Below are positions 27,521 to 36,575 of a DNA stretch of 64,000 bases, piece after piece. Origin of the DNA: Bacteroidota bacterium (GTDB taxonomy: Bacteria > Bacteroidota > Bacteroidia > Chitinophagales > Saprospiraceae); assembly GCA_020160935.1 (NCBI GenBank), contig JAIUPL010000009.1:153152-217151 (forward strand), written 5' to 3'. Under the pieces are notes generated by a model that saw only the letters and a program-made list of their open reading frames with translations, searched no databases and was not told the origin of the DNA. The translations under genes were made by a program, and so were the position numbers. Position 1 is the first letter of the stretch. Each line of letters opens with the position of its first letter.

Positions 27521-28663
27521 ATGAAAATAGGTATTGTTTGTTATCCCACCTATGGGGGTTCGGGCGTGGTAGCCACGGAACTGGGGCTCGGCCTTGCCCG
27601 CCGTGGCCATGAAATTCACTTTATCACCTATCGCCGCCCGGTTCGATTGGCGCATTTTGACGCCAATGTGTTTTACCACGAAGTAGACAGCGAGGACTAC
27701 CCCTTGTTTGAATATCCGCCCTATGATACGGCGCTTGCTTCCAAAATTGTGGATGTGGTGAAATATCAGAACCTCGACCTGCTCCATGTGCATTATGCCA
27801 TTCCGCATGCAGCGGTAGCGTACATGGCCAAAAAAATTCTGCTGGCACAAGGCCGCTACGTGCCGGTAGTGACCACCTTGCATGGCACCGACATTACGCT
27901 GGTAGGAAATAACCGTGCTTTTGCTCCGGTAGTCGAATTCAGTATCAACAAAAGTGATGGCGTAACTGCCGTATCGCGAAGCCTCAAAAACGACACGATG
28001 AAACTATTCGATATCCATCGTGATATCCGGGTGGTGTACAATTTCATCGATTTTGATCGTTTCCGCAAAACCGACAAAGAGCATTTTAAAAAAATCATAG
28101 CGCCCAATGGCGAACGTATCCTGGCCCACACCTCCAATTTCCGGAAAGTAAAAAGGGTGGAAGACGTTATCCTGATTTTTAAAAAAGTGTTCGAAAAAGT
28201 GCCCTCCAAACTGCTGATGATCGGCGACGGCCCCGAACGGCAAAATACCGAGCGGCTCTGCCGTGAATTGGGTCTTTGCGACGAAATCCGCTTCCTCGGC
28301 AAGCAAGATGCCATCGAAGAACTGCTGGCCATTTGCGACCTGTTTATCATTCCTTCAGAAAGCGAAAGTTTCGGCCTCGCTGCACTGGAAGCCATGGCTT
28401 GCGAAGTGCCGGTTATTTCCTCCAACAGTGGCGGTTTGCCCGAGGTAAACATCCACGGCAAAACCGGTTTTATGAGCGATGCTGGCAATGTGGCAGAAAT
28501 GGCGCGTTTTGCCATTGAGTTGCTTTCGAACGAAGAAATGCTGGCTCAATTCCGCGTCAATGCACTCGCTCAGGCCCGCCGCTTCGACATCAACAATATC
28601 CTGCCCGATTACGAAGCATATTATGAAGAAGTGCTGGAAAGGAGCGTGGTGAAAGTAGAGTAA
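27521..28663 (+). CDS. bshA: N-acetyl-alpha-D-glucosaminyl L-malate synthase BshA
   Basis: First enzyme of bacillithiol synthesis: joins GlcNAc from UDP-GlcNAc to L-malate. GT4 family, two Rossmann domains. The N-terminal IGIVCYPTYGGSGVVATELG and HVHYAIPHA are diagnostic of BshA. The C-terminal donor site has ESESFGLAALEAMACEVPV with the E-x7-E motif. 380 residues, the usual size. No bshB or bshC lies within the window. The gene converges on a TonB receptor across a 52-bp-arm hairpin. Confidence 0.94.
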   Translation: MKIGIVCYPTYGGSGVVATELGLGLARRGHEIHFITYRRPVRLAHFDANVFYHEVDSEDYPLFEYPPYDTALASKIVDVVKYQNLDLLHVHYAIPHAAVAYMAKKILLAQGRYVPVVTTLHGTDITLVGNNRAFAPVVEFSINKSDGVTAVSRSLKNDTMKLFDIHRDIRVVYNFIDFDRFRKTDKEHFKKIIAPNGERILAHTSNFRKVKRVEDVILIFKKVFEKVPSKLLMIGDGPERQNTERLCRELGLCDEIRFLGKQDAIEELLAICDLFIIPSESESFGLAALEAMACEVPVISSNSGGLPEVNIHGKTGFMSDAGNVAEMARFAIELLSNEEMLAQFRVNALAQARRFDINNILPDYEAYYEEVLERSVVKVE

Positions 28664-28665
28664 GT

Positions 28666-28801
28666 AACACGGATTACGCGGATATTAAGGCGGATTTTCA
28701 CGGATTGGATGGGTGGTTGGGGAACTTGAATTATTACCAAAGCCCCATTACCACCCATCCAATCCGTGAAAATCCGCCTTAATATCCGCGCAATCCGTGT
28801 T
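28666..28801. repeat. Family F long hairpin with 52-bp arms
   Basis: The arm at 28666-28717 pairs with 28750-28801 with a single mismatch (A opposite the position that would need G). Arms carry repeated CGGAT words at 9-12 nt spacing; the loop has an inner TGGGG/CCCCA pair. The element fills the whole gap between the stops of bshA (plus) and the TonB receptor (minus). It could act as a bidirectional terminator. Confidence 0.9.
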
Positions 28802-28804
28802 TCG

Positions 28805-31012
28805 TTACCAGTTCATCCGCAGCGTCACCCACACATTTCTTCCCGGCGCATTGATGCCTGAGGCAAAATTTCTGTATTGCCGATCCAGTATGTTTTCAAG
28901 TCCGGCCTGCAAGGCTAAAACCTGTGAAAAACGATACGTAGCACGCAGGTTGAGCGTAAACCAGCCCGGCATGCCACCCGGAGGCGCGTATTGGGCATTG
29001 TCTTCACCTTCGTTGTTGTACTGATCGATCGGTTTTTTTGCATTGAAAATAGTCCAGGTTTCCACAGCCGCTTTTGGGGTGTGCCAGCGCAGCCCGGCCC
29101 GGCCATACAGCGGCGGGATATGGTCGAGGGGTTTGTTGTTTTCCGATTCTATGATTTCTCCTTTTGTGTAGGAGATAGATGCATATGCGGCCCATTGTGC
29201 GCTCAGGTCGGCATCGAGGCCACTCGAAAAACCGAACAGCCGCGCCTTGCGGGCATTCTGATTGGCCAGCACGCGGCTGTTCGTGCCGTCGTACAGGATG
29301 GAATCCTGCCCGTTGAAGGTGAACACATCGGTCACGATCGCATCTTGCAGAAGGGTGCCCCACAGCACATTTTCCCAGCGCAGGCGATCTGTGACATTCC
29401 GGCTAAGGTTGAAATCGAGGTTGAACGTTTTTTCCGGCTTCAGGTCCGGGTTGGGCACTACCACATTGCCTACAGCGGAGTCGAACACTTTGGCCAGATC
29501 GTCGACATTTGGTACCCGGAAGCCGGTAGAGGCATTGGCAGCAAAACGCCAGGCACCGGAACCGTTCCATACAACACCCACATGGCCCGAAACGACTGGT
29601 GAGCGCTGCTCTGCCTTGTCGAACGGGAACGGGTAAAAGTCCTTGCTTTCAAATGTGGCATCCAGGGAAGCAAACCCCGCGCGCAGGCCCTCGCTGAACG
29701 ACCAGGTATTGTGTTGCCAGTGGTGTGTGGCAAATGCGGCAATGTGAAGCGTCTGGCTGCCGCCATCCGGGTAGCGGGTGCTTTGTGCGCTTTCCGTGCC
29801 AGTACTCACATCTACGCGGGTGGCCGTAGATTGTACGGTGTTGTATTGGACATCCAGGCCCAGGCGCAGGACCTGATTGCTCCATGCCTTGTCTAATTCA
29901 GACACCAGTCCGAACACATTCAAGGCCTCCACGCGGTCGGTGCGGCGCGGGGCCCCGAAATTGCGGTTGTGGCGGCTTTCTTCGATCCCTTGCCAGTTGA
30001 TGGTCGTTTGAAATTCGTCGAACCAGCCCACCTGCTGTTTTTCCAGTTTGTAGGCCACCATTCGGCGATCCTGAGGCCCGTAGTACCATTCGGCCGACGC
30101 CAGGCCGTTTCCGCCACTTCCTTTATCTGTCAGGCGGTCGTAACGCGGAATATCCGAGGAGGTGCTGAATTGAAGATTCAGGGTATGCAGGGTGCGGGCA
30201 TTTGGGCGAAACATGGTTTTGCTCATCACATCCATTTGCTGGTAGCCGCTGAATTTCTGTACATACGGATCGGAATTGGTAACAATGGAATCGCGGCCAT
30301 TGATGCGTTCCGCATAGGTGGGGCGTTCGCCAAAGCGTCCTTCGGAGCCGGGATTTTTGCCCATACGCAGGTCGCCAAAATCGCTGTACGTCAGAGACAG
30401 AATGCTGGCAACTCTTTTCCCACCCAGGCTCACGTCGGCATGCGCTGTTTTTTCCTGATTTACAGTTCCATACCGGAGAAATGCGCTGCCGGTAGTTTTC
30501 AGTTTGCGGCTTTGTGAAAACACCGGATTTTTGGTAAAAAAGCAAAGCGCACCACCGAGCGCATCGGTGCCATAAACCGTGGTAGACGGCCCATACAGTA
30601 CTTCTGCCCGCTCCAGCATGGCGTTGTCGATGGTGAGGATGTTTTGCAGGTGACCGGCCCTGTAAATGGCGTTGTTCATGCGAATGCCGTCTACTACCAG
30701 CAATACACGGCTGGCTTCAAAACCACGCAATACGGGGCTTCCGCCGCCTTGCTGGCTGCGCTGCACAAATGCGGCGCCCGATTGTTGAATGAGGTCGGCC
30801 GTTGTCTGGGCATTTATTTGTTCTATTTCCGGTTTTCGTACCACAAGCACCTGTTGAGCCACGGCACTGCGCGCCTGTTTGCTGCGGTTGGCGGAAATGA
30901 CCGTTTCCCTGATCTGTACCACTTTCAGAGTCGTATCGATGGGCTGGGTTTGGGCTATTGTGGCGCCTTCCGCAAGTAGATAGGTGCAAAGTAGGAGTAA
31001 GGTTTTCTTCAT
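28805..31012 (-). CDS. TonB-dependent outer-membrane receptor
   Basis: 735 residues with signal peptide MKKTLLLLCTYLLAEGATIAQ. A TonB-box-like ETVISANR is followed by the plug domain (IEQINAQTTADLIQQSGAAF, GSPVLRGFEASRVLLVVDGI, AERAEVLYGPSTTVYGTDALGG). The 22-stranded barrel ends in the aromatic strand NVWVTLRMNW. The plug resembles hemoglobin/heme- and cobalamin-type receptors (HmuR/BtuB branch); the substrate cannot be fixed. There is no SusD partner and no adjacent binding protein. Confidence 0.93.
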   Translation of the reverse strand: MKKTLLLLCTYLLAEGATIAQTQPIDTTLKVVQIRETVISANRSKQARSAVAQQVLVVRKPEIEQINAQTTADLIQQSGAAFVQRSQQGGGSPVLRGFEASRVLLVVDGIRMNNAIYRAGHLQNILTIDNAMLERAEVLYGPSTTVYGTDALGGALCFFTKNPVFSQSRKLKTTGSAFLRYGTVNQEKTAHADVSLGGKRVASILSLTYSDFGDLRMGKNPGSEGRFGERPTYAERINGRDSIVTNSDPYVQKFSGYQQMDVMSKTMFRPNARTLHTLNLQFSTSSDIPRYDRLTDKGSGGNGLASAEWYYGPQDRRMVAYKLEKQQVGWFDEFQTTINWQGIEESRHNRNFGAPRRTDRVEALNVFGLVSELDKAWSNQVLRLGLDVQYNTVQSTATRVDVSTGTESAQSTRYPDGGSQTLHIAAFATHHWQHNTWSFSEGLRAGFASLDATFESKDFYPFPFDKAEQRSPVVSGHVGVVWNGSGAWRFAANASTGFRVPNVDDLAKVFDSAVGNVVVPNPDLKPEKTFNLDFNLSRNVTDRLRWENVLWGTLLQDAIVTDVFTFNGQDSILYDGTNSRVLANQNARKARLFGFSSGLDADLSAQWAAYASISYTKGEIIESENNKPLDHIPPLYGRAGLRWHTPKAAVETWTIFNAKKPIDQYNNEGEDNAQYAPPGGMPGWFTLNLRATYRFSQVLALQAGLENILDRQYRNFASGINAPGRNVWVTLRMNW

Positions 31013-31090
31013 GTAATTACAGGAATTGAAAGGTCCTCAAAAGTTAGAATAAGGGCGCAAACTAAGGCTTATTACTGAGCAAGGGTATTT

Positions 31091-31098
31091 TACCTTTG
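31091..31098 (+). promoter_or_regulatory. -7 box (TACCTTTG) upstream of the TraB/GumN gene
   Basis: Exact TAnnTTTG in the divergent gap; it predicts a leader of about 120 nt before the ATG at 31223. Confidence 0.4.
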
Positions 31099-31222
31099 CA
31101 AAACTTTGACAAAGCACACAGGCAACCCAGCCAACTTTTGGCCACTCATTTGGTTTGTCTTTCTTTACTTACAAAACCGGGTATCGGAGCAGTTCGGGCA
31201 TTCGGCTAACAAATTACTTGAT

Positions 31223-32152
31223 ATGAAACAAATATGGTTTTGGCTGCTGGCATTCGTCGTGGCACTGGGCAGCTGCAAATCGGGTGGCAAGGTGGCGTAT
31301 GCTCCTGAAAAGATCGTTCCGACGGAAAAGTCTGTTTTCTGGAAAATAAGCGGCAACGGCCTGAAAAAACCTTCCTACCTCTACGGCACCATTCACCTTA
31401 TCCCAAAAGAGGGTTTCCAATTGCCTGCCGCTGTCACCAACGCCATGAACGACAGCAAGCGCGTGGCTTTCGAGATCGATATGAAGGAAATGACCAATAT
31501 CCGCACGCAAATGAGCCTGATTACCAAGTCGTTTATGTCGGGCGGCAAAACGCTCAAAGACCTGCTCTCGCCGGAAGATTATGCGCTCGTAAGAACAAAA
31601 ATGGAAGAAAAAGGACTGCCGGCGGGCATGTTCGAACGCATGAAACCCATGTTCCTGAGTACGCTCGTCACCAACGACGATGATGGCCCCAGCACCGCTA
31701 CCGGCAACATGACTTCGGTGGAAATGGAACTGTATCGCCTGTCGCGCAAACGCAAACTCGAATCGGCTGGACTCGAAACAGCCGCCTATCAAATGTCCAT
31801 TTTCGATAGCATCCCTTATGAGGCCCAGGCCAAAATGCTGGTTGATGGGCTTCGTACCACCGGTACATCTGGCGATGGAAAAAGCGAACTGGACAATATG
31901 ATTCAATTGTATCGCGATCAGGATATTACCGCCATGCAGGCCATGATATCCGATACGCAGTACGGCATGAACAATTATGAAGAAATTCTGCTCAACAAAC
32001 GCAATCGCAACTGGATTCCGGTCATGGGGCGTATGATGCGCGAAAAACCTACCATTTTCGCTGTTGGCGCCGGCCACCTCGGCGGCCCGGGCGGAGTAGT
32101 GGCGCTGTTGAGGAAGGAGGGGTATCGGGTGGAAGTGCTTTCTAAGTCCTGA
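31223..32152 (+). CDS. TraB/GumN family lipoprotein
   Basis: 309 residues. Lipobox ALGSC with Cys18 predicts a lipoprotein. The TraB/GumN family has two GxxH motifs: here YGTIHLIP near residue 58 and VGAGHLGGPGG near the C-terminus, both intact, plus the acidic EIDM strand. Some relatives are thought to be metal-dependent peptidases; function here is open. The start at 31223 is chosen for the lipoprotein signal; upstream codons extend back toward the -7 box. The stop TGA arises at a heptamer junction of element B1, so the repeat ends the gene. Confidence 0.88.
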   Translation: MKQIWFWLLAFVVALGSCKSGGKVAYAPEKIVPTEKSVFWKISGNGLKKPSYLYGTIHLIPKEGFQLPAAVTNAMNDSKRVAFEIDMKEMTNIRTQMSLITKSFMSGGKTLKDLLSPEDYALVRTKMEEKGLPAGMFERMKPMFLSTLVTNDDDGPSTATGNMTSVEMELYRLSRKRKLESAGLETAAYQMSIFDSIPYEAQAKMLVDGLRTTGTSGDGKSELDNMIQLYRDQDITAMQAMISDTQYGMNNYEEILLNKRNRNWIPVMGRMMREKPTIFAVGAGHLGGPGGVVALLRKEGYRVEVLSKS

Positions 32153-32306
32153 GTCGTAAGTCCTGAGTCCTGAGTCGTAAGTCCTGAGTCCTGAGTCTGT
32201 AGAGTACACATTTATACCCTTGGCATTCACATTAACAAATACCAAGGGTATAAATGTGTACTCTACAGACTCAGGACTCAGGACTTACGACTCAGGACTT
32301 ACAAGT
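32144..32306. repeat. Family B heptamer hairpin element B1
   Basis: The left arm holds seven AGTCNNN words, then AGTCTGT and the core AGAGTACACA. The inner stem TTTATACCCTTGG pairs with CCAAGGGTATAAA. The right arm mirrors the left for five words before it decays. Naming the words P (AGTCCTG) and S (AGTCGTA), the outward order is P-P-S-P-P-S-P on the left and P-P-S-P on the right. The element occupies the whole gap between two convergent genes; the plus-strand stop lies within it and the minus-strand stop at its edge. Confidence 0.95.
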
Positions 32307-34030
32307 CAATTCCCTCTCCTCCGCTCCAGCCCGCCCGCCGTAGCCGTTACCGTCGCTTCCACTTCCCAGTTGGCGCGCAGGGCTTCCAGTTTTTTGATAA
32401 AAACGCGTTCAGGCTGCTTGTGGCGGTAATAGTCGCCCGAATCCCAGCGGCCATTGACGTTGCTGTCTTCAATCAGTACCACTGTGAGGGCCGTCGCAGG
32501 CAGGCCTGTAAATACAAGGCGCTGAGAAGTGGAATCGGCCACAAAACGCCTTTCCTGTTCCAGGGCACTGCCGTTTTGCAATTGTACAATGTAGTGCTGG
32601 CCGGCGGTAATACTTTCTATCCGCAGGTTGAGGCCGCCTAGTTGTTTCTCGGTAGGAATGCTGAAAAAACGCTGCAGGGTGTCGGTATTTGCCACGCCGA
32701 AGAAATCGACCATAGCACCGGGGAGCAATTGTAGTCCGTAGGTTTTACCGGGTTTCCAACGCACATCGACGAGCAGTTTGCGGGCCAGGGCAGTATCGGG
32801 CCGCACCTGATAATCGGTCAAACGCATGCTATCGACCGTCAGTATCCATCGGCTGGTATCGTATATGCTTACGGGTGTTTTAAACAGCAATTCTGCGGGT
32901 TTTGCCTGGCTTTGTGTAATCGTTTTGGGCGGCGGAATTTTGCCCACGGGCGCTGTGGGCTCCGTCGGTTGTCCGCGCCTTGCCCGGGTGCCTTGCGCTG
33001 CGCCGGCGAGTATTTCGTCGGCGAAAAACTGTCGGTTTTTTTTGATAAAATCGCTGCGATTCAGGGCGCGCACCTGCACCGTATCCTTGCCCGCAATGAG
33101 TTGCCAGGGAATGCTGTCGGAGGTGTCGTACCATACCAGCAGGGTGTCGAGCGATTTTTCCGTCAACAAGCGCATGTTGGGCTGATCGCTTTTCACCTGG
33201 ACGGAATCGGGGGTGTCGGTGTAAGTGAGTTTTACCTGACCGTAGCGTTCGGCATTTTTATCGAACAGGCGGAAGGCTTTGTGCTCGCCGAAGAGGCGAA
33301 AAGCCAGCACCTGCCGCTGCGAATCCCTCACAGGTACCAGTGTGTCGAAAAATGCGATGCGCTCCGTTTCGCCTGCCCACTTGAGGTTTTGGTCGGCATC
33401 TTCAATAGCGACTGCCTTGTAGCGCCCCGCTTTCATGTTTTCTATGGTAAACTGCCCCGATTTGTCGGTTATGCCAAAATAATAAGGCCGTTCCTGCCGA
33501 AGGATGCTATCAGTAGTGATGTCGTAAAACATCACCGTCACTTTTTCCACCGGTTCGCCTGTGTAGGCATCCGTCACGTTGCCGCCTACGGAAAGGCTGT
33601 CGATAAAATCTCCTGTGGAGAACACAAAGCGCAATTTATCATTGGCATTGCCTTCGTGCAGGTCCTTGATTGCCTGTCCGAACTGAATAGTGTAGGTAGT
33701 ATTGGGGCGCAGCACTTCACTTTCGGGCAGGTCTATCTGCACGGTTTTGTTTTTCAGCGTTACCCGCAGGCGTTTGGAGAGCGGCGGAGAAATCACCACC
33801 TGATTGGCCACATCATTGAGCGTGACCCATTCATCGAAGAGGAGGTCTATATGTTTTCGATCAAAGCGGGTGCTGTAGTTGGGAGTGCTGGCCAGGGTAT
33901 CGAGTTTGGGGGGCGTTACGTCTTTGGGGCCGCCGGTGGGGGCGCTTTGGCGGGCACACGACAGAAGTATGGATGCCACAAGGAATGCGAGTGTGGTATT
34001 CCGGAAAAAGTCGGGATGGTAAAGATTCAT
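32306..34030 (-). CDS. Ig-like domain lipoprotein
   Basis: 574 residues with lipobox SILLSC (Cys25) from the ATG at 34030. The N-terminal PTGGPKDVTPPKLDTLASTPN leads into an SbsA-type Ig-like (Big_5) domain (FDEWVTLNDVANQVVISPPL, NTTYTIQFGQAIKDLHEGN). A carboxypeptidase-regulatory-like beta domain follows (VGGNVTDAYTGEPVEKVTVMFYD). The rest is beta-rich without a recognised domain; the tail contains EDSNVNGRWDSGDYY, seen in conserved outer-surface lipoproteins of this phylum. No catalytic motif is seen. Confidence 0.85.
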   Translation of the reverse strand: MNLYHPDFFRNTTLAFLVASILLSCARQSAPTGGPKDVTPPKLDTLASTPNYSTRFDRKHIDLLFDEWVTLNDVANQVVISPPLSKRLRVTLKNKTVQIDLPESEVLRPNTTYTIQFGQAIKDLHEGNANDKLRFVFSTGDFIDSLSVGGNVTDAYTGEPVEKVTVMFYDITTDSILRQERPYYFGITDKSGQFTIENMKAGRYKAVAIEDADQNLKWAGETERIAFFDTLVPVRDSQRQVLAFRLFGEHKAFRLFDKNAERYGQVKLTYTDTPDSVQVKSDQPNMRLLTEKSLDTLLVWYDTSDSIPWQLIAGKDTVQVRALNRSDFIKKNRQFFADEILAGAAQGTRARRGQPTEPTAPVGKIPPPKTITQSQAKPAELLFKTPVSIYDTSRWILTVDSMRLTDYQVRPDTALARKLLVDVRWKPGKTYGLQLLPGAMVDFFGVANTDTLQRFFSIPTEKQLGGLNLRIESITAGQHYIVQLQNGSALEQERRFVADSTSQRLVFTGLPATALTVVLIEDSNVNGRWDSGDYYRHKQPERVFIKKLEALRANWEVEATVTATAGGLERRRGN

Positions 34031-34112
34031 GTATTTTTTCAATGCAGATTTGGCCAGTAGCATCGCATGATGAACGCTGATTGCCTGCCATGCGCGGTGT
34101 ATTTTGAAAAAT

Positions 34113-36575
34113 TTAGGCGCCCTTTTTTTCGATGGAACGGCCCTCATCGGGTTCTACAAAGTACATTCCGACCAGGCCTTTGTTGTGTACTTCTTTTTTG
34201 CCCCGGTAGGTCACGACAAACTCCTGGTTGACGGCTGCGGCGGTTTCTTCCGAAATATTGATGCGATTGGGTTCTCCCAGTTCTTCAAGGCGAGCCGCCA
34301 GATTCACAGCATCGCCCCAAATATCGTAGGCAAATTTATTTTTCCCGATTACCCCTGCCACGACCGGCCCGGTATGGATGCCAATGCGCATTTGGCGGAA
34401 AATAGCGTTGGGATTGTTACGGTTGCGGTTTTCCAGCCATTCACACATTTCGAGGGCGGCGCGCACGGCATCGGATGCGTGGGTGTCGTTGGGTATCGGC
34501 AAACCGCCGGCGCACATGTAGGCGTCGCCGATGGTTTTGATTTTTTCCAGCCCGTGGCGCTCTGAAATTTCGTCGAATGCCAGAAAGCAGGCATCCAGTT
34601 CATCGATCAGGTCTTTAGGCGACAATTGCGTCGACAGCCGGGTGAAGTTGACAAAGTCGGTAAACAGCACCGTTGCCGATTCATAGTTGTGCGGCGTGGC
34701 ATATCCGCGGGTTCGCAGTTCTTGTGCCACTTCGTCGGGCAGGATATTGCGCAGCAACACATCGCTTTTCCGTCGTTCTTCCTCGATTTCTCGGTTTTGC
34801 GCCTGAATTTTTCTGTTCTGACTTTTCAGGCGGCGGCCGGCGCGGCGCGCAAACCACCACATCACGGCCAGTAGTCCCAGAATGACGGTCAGGGAAATAC
34901 CTACGCCATAGGCAAAACGCTGAAAGTTAGCCTGTTTGTCGAGTTCCAGTTGGGCAATGTCTTTGTCGCGGCGCAGCAGTTCCACCTCGCGTTCGCGGGC
35001 GAGGTTTTGTGCGCTGTCGATTTTCTCCTGTTGCCGGAGTTCGGCGATGATGCGCTGTTTTTTCTGTGCATCGAGGTTTTGGGCGGCCAGTCGCAATTCC
35101 TGTCGTGCGCGAAGCGCCTGAAGGGTTTGTTCGCGCAGTTGTGCCAGATCCACTTCCTTCTGTTTTTGCAGCAACAGCACTTCATCTTCTCTACGCCGCG
35201 TTTCGAGTTCGAGGTTTTTGTTGAGGAGTTCGAGGCGTTCGCGTTCAAAACGCTCCTGCGACAGTTCGAGGTCCTTGATATTCTGGCGGGTAATCAGAAA
35301 TTTGATTTGCCCTTCGGCGGCAGCCAGCAGGGTTCGCTGCTGATTGAGGCGTTGCAGGCGACTTTGTTCTTCGAGGCGCGCAGAATCGACCACATTCAGG
35401 TATTCGCGGTAGTATTCGAAGGCTTTTTCAAATTCGTAGAGGTCGTGGTACAGGTCGGCAGCCGTTTTGTAGGCCTCGGCCAGCACGCCATACTGTTTGG
35501 TTTCTTTGGCAAAACGGATCGATTCATTGTTGTGTGTCAGCGCGTTGTAGAGGTCGTTGTTGCTGAAATACACGGTCGCAATGAGGTGTTCGAGATTGGA
35601 AAGAGCCGCTTTGTCGTCGCGTGCAGCAAGAATGGCCCTGGCTTTGAGCAGGTATTCTATGCCGCGTTTGCTGTCGCCGGTATTGTGGAGTGCGATGCCC
35701 ATGTTGGCAAACATCACCTCCGGGTAGTCGCATGTGATGTACACGCATTGCAACTCTGCCTTCTGGAAATATTCCAGCGCTTTGGGAAAATCGCGCAGGG
35801 CAGCGTATTGCCTGCCGAGGTTGTTGTAGAGCAGTCCACGCTCCTGCGAAGTCCCGAAGCGTTCCACCAGATCTTCGATGGGCAGGTAGTAATAAAGGCT
35901 TTTGCCTGCATCGCCGTTCTGGTCGTAGGCGTTGGCGAGTTTTTGATAAATCTGTACCAGTCGCGGGTTGTTGCCTTCGTCGCGGTATTTGATAATCAGT
36001 TGTTTGTAAAAATATTCGGCGCTGTCGAAGCGCATATCCTGCAGGTATGCATCGCCGATTTTTTCCTGAATCCGGTAGTCATTCGGGCGCAACACCAGCA
36101 CTTCGTGGTAGTAGCGGCTGGCATGGGAATACAGTTTTTCCTGAAAAAAGAGGTCCCCCAGGGCCGTCTGTACGGTGAGTTGAGCAGCCCGGTTGCCGCT
36201 GCTGATCACCTTGGCTTCTGCTTCCAGGTAGGCTTGCAGGGCTTGTTCGGTCCGGTTGGTACGGGCATAAATATCGCCCAGCAGGATAGAAGAACGGATG
36301 ATGCCCCCGTCGTAACGCAGGCTGCGTGCCATGGTAAGCGTCTGGGTGGCCAGTTTTTCTTTTTCCGTATCACTGGAAACGCTACTTGCCCTGTCCAAAA
36401 CATTATCCACTTCGACCGTAGAACGCTCGATGTCCTCCAGGCTCTGGCCATTCATGGCCTGAAACACCAGCAGGAATAAGGATAATATGAAACCCCGTAG
36501 GGGCAGGTTGCGATACAAGGTGTTTTTGGTTGAAAAGTTACGGATACAAATAAACAGGAAATTTCCGTATTGCAT
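34113..36575 (-). CDS. TPR-adenylate cyclase, membrane-bound sensor
   Basis: 820 residues. An N-terminal signal or anchor is followed by about eight tetratricopeptide repeats (residues ~60-380) and a long Gln/Glu/Arg-rich coiled coil (~400-560). One membrane helix (VGISLTVILGLLAVMWWF) precedes a class III cyclase domain. Metal Asp residues occur in TVLFTDFVNFTRL and IKTIGDAYM. Lys in IKTIGDA and Asp in AYDIWGD are the adenine-specific pair, so the product is predicted to be cAMP. The TPR part is presumably periplasmic and senses protein or peptide. It sits 1 bp from the MoxR gene. Confidence 0.92.
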   Translation of the reverse strand: MQYGNFLFICIRNFSTKNTLYRNLPLRGFILSLFLLVFQAMNGQSLEDIERSTVEVDNVLDRASSVSSDTEKEKLATQTLTMARSLRYDGGIIRSSILLGDIYARTNRTEQALQAYLEAEAKVISSGNRAAQLTVQTALGDLFFQEKLYSHASRYYHEVLVLRPNDYRIQEKIGDAYLQDMRFDSAEYFYKQLIIKYRDEGNNPRLVQIYQKLANAYDQNGDAGKSLYYYLPIEDLVERFGTSQERGLLYNNLGRQYAALRDFPKALEYFQKAELQCVYITCDYPEVMFANMGIALHNTGDSKRGIEYLLKARAILAARDDKAALSNLEHLIATVYFSNNDLYNALTHNNESIRFAKETKQYGVLAEAYKTAADLYHDLYEFEKAFEYYREYLNVVDSARLEEQSRLQRLNQQRTLLAAAEGQIKFLITRQNIKDLELSQERFERERLELLNKNLELETRRREDEVLLLQKQKEVDLAQLREQTLQALRARQELRLAAQNLDAQKKQRIIAELRQQEKIDSAQNLAREREVELLRRDKDIAQLELDKQANFQRFAYGVGISLTVILGLLAVMWWFARRAGRRLKSQNRKIQAQNREIEEERRKSDVLLRNILPDEVAQELRTRGYATPHNYESATVLFTDFVNFTRLSTQLSPKDLIDELDACFLAFDEISERHGLEKIKTIGDAYMCAGGLPIPNDTHASDAVRAALEMCEWLENRNRNNPNAIFRQMRIGIHTGPVVAGVIGKNKFAYDIWGDAVNLAARLEELGEPNRINISEETAAAVNQEFVVTYRGKKEVHNKGLVGMYFVEPDEGRSIEKKGA

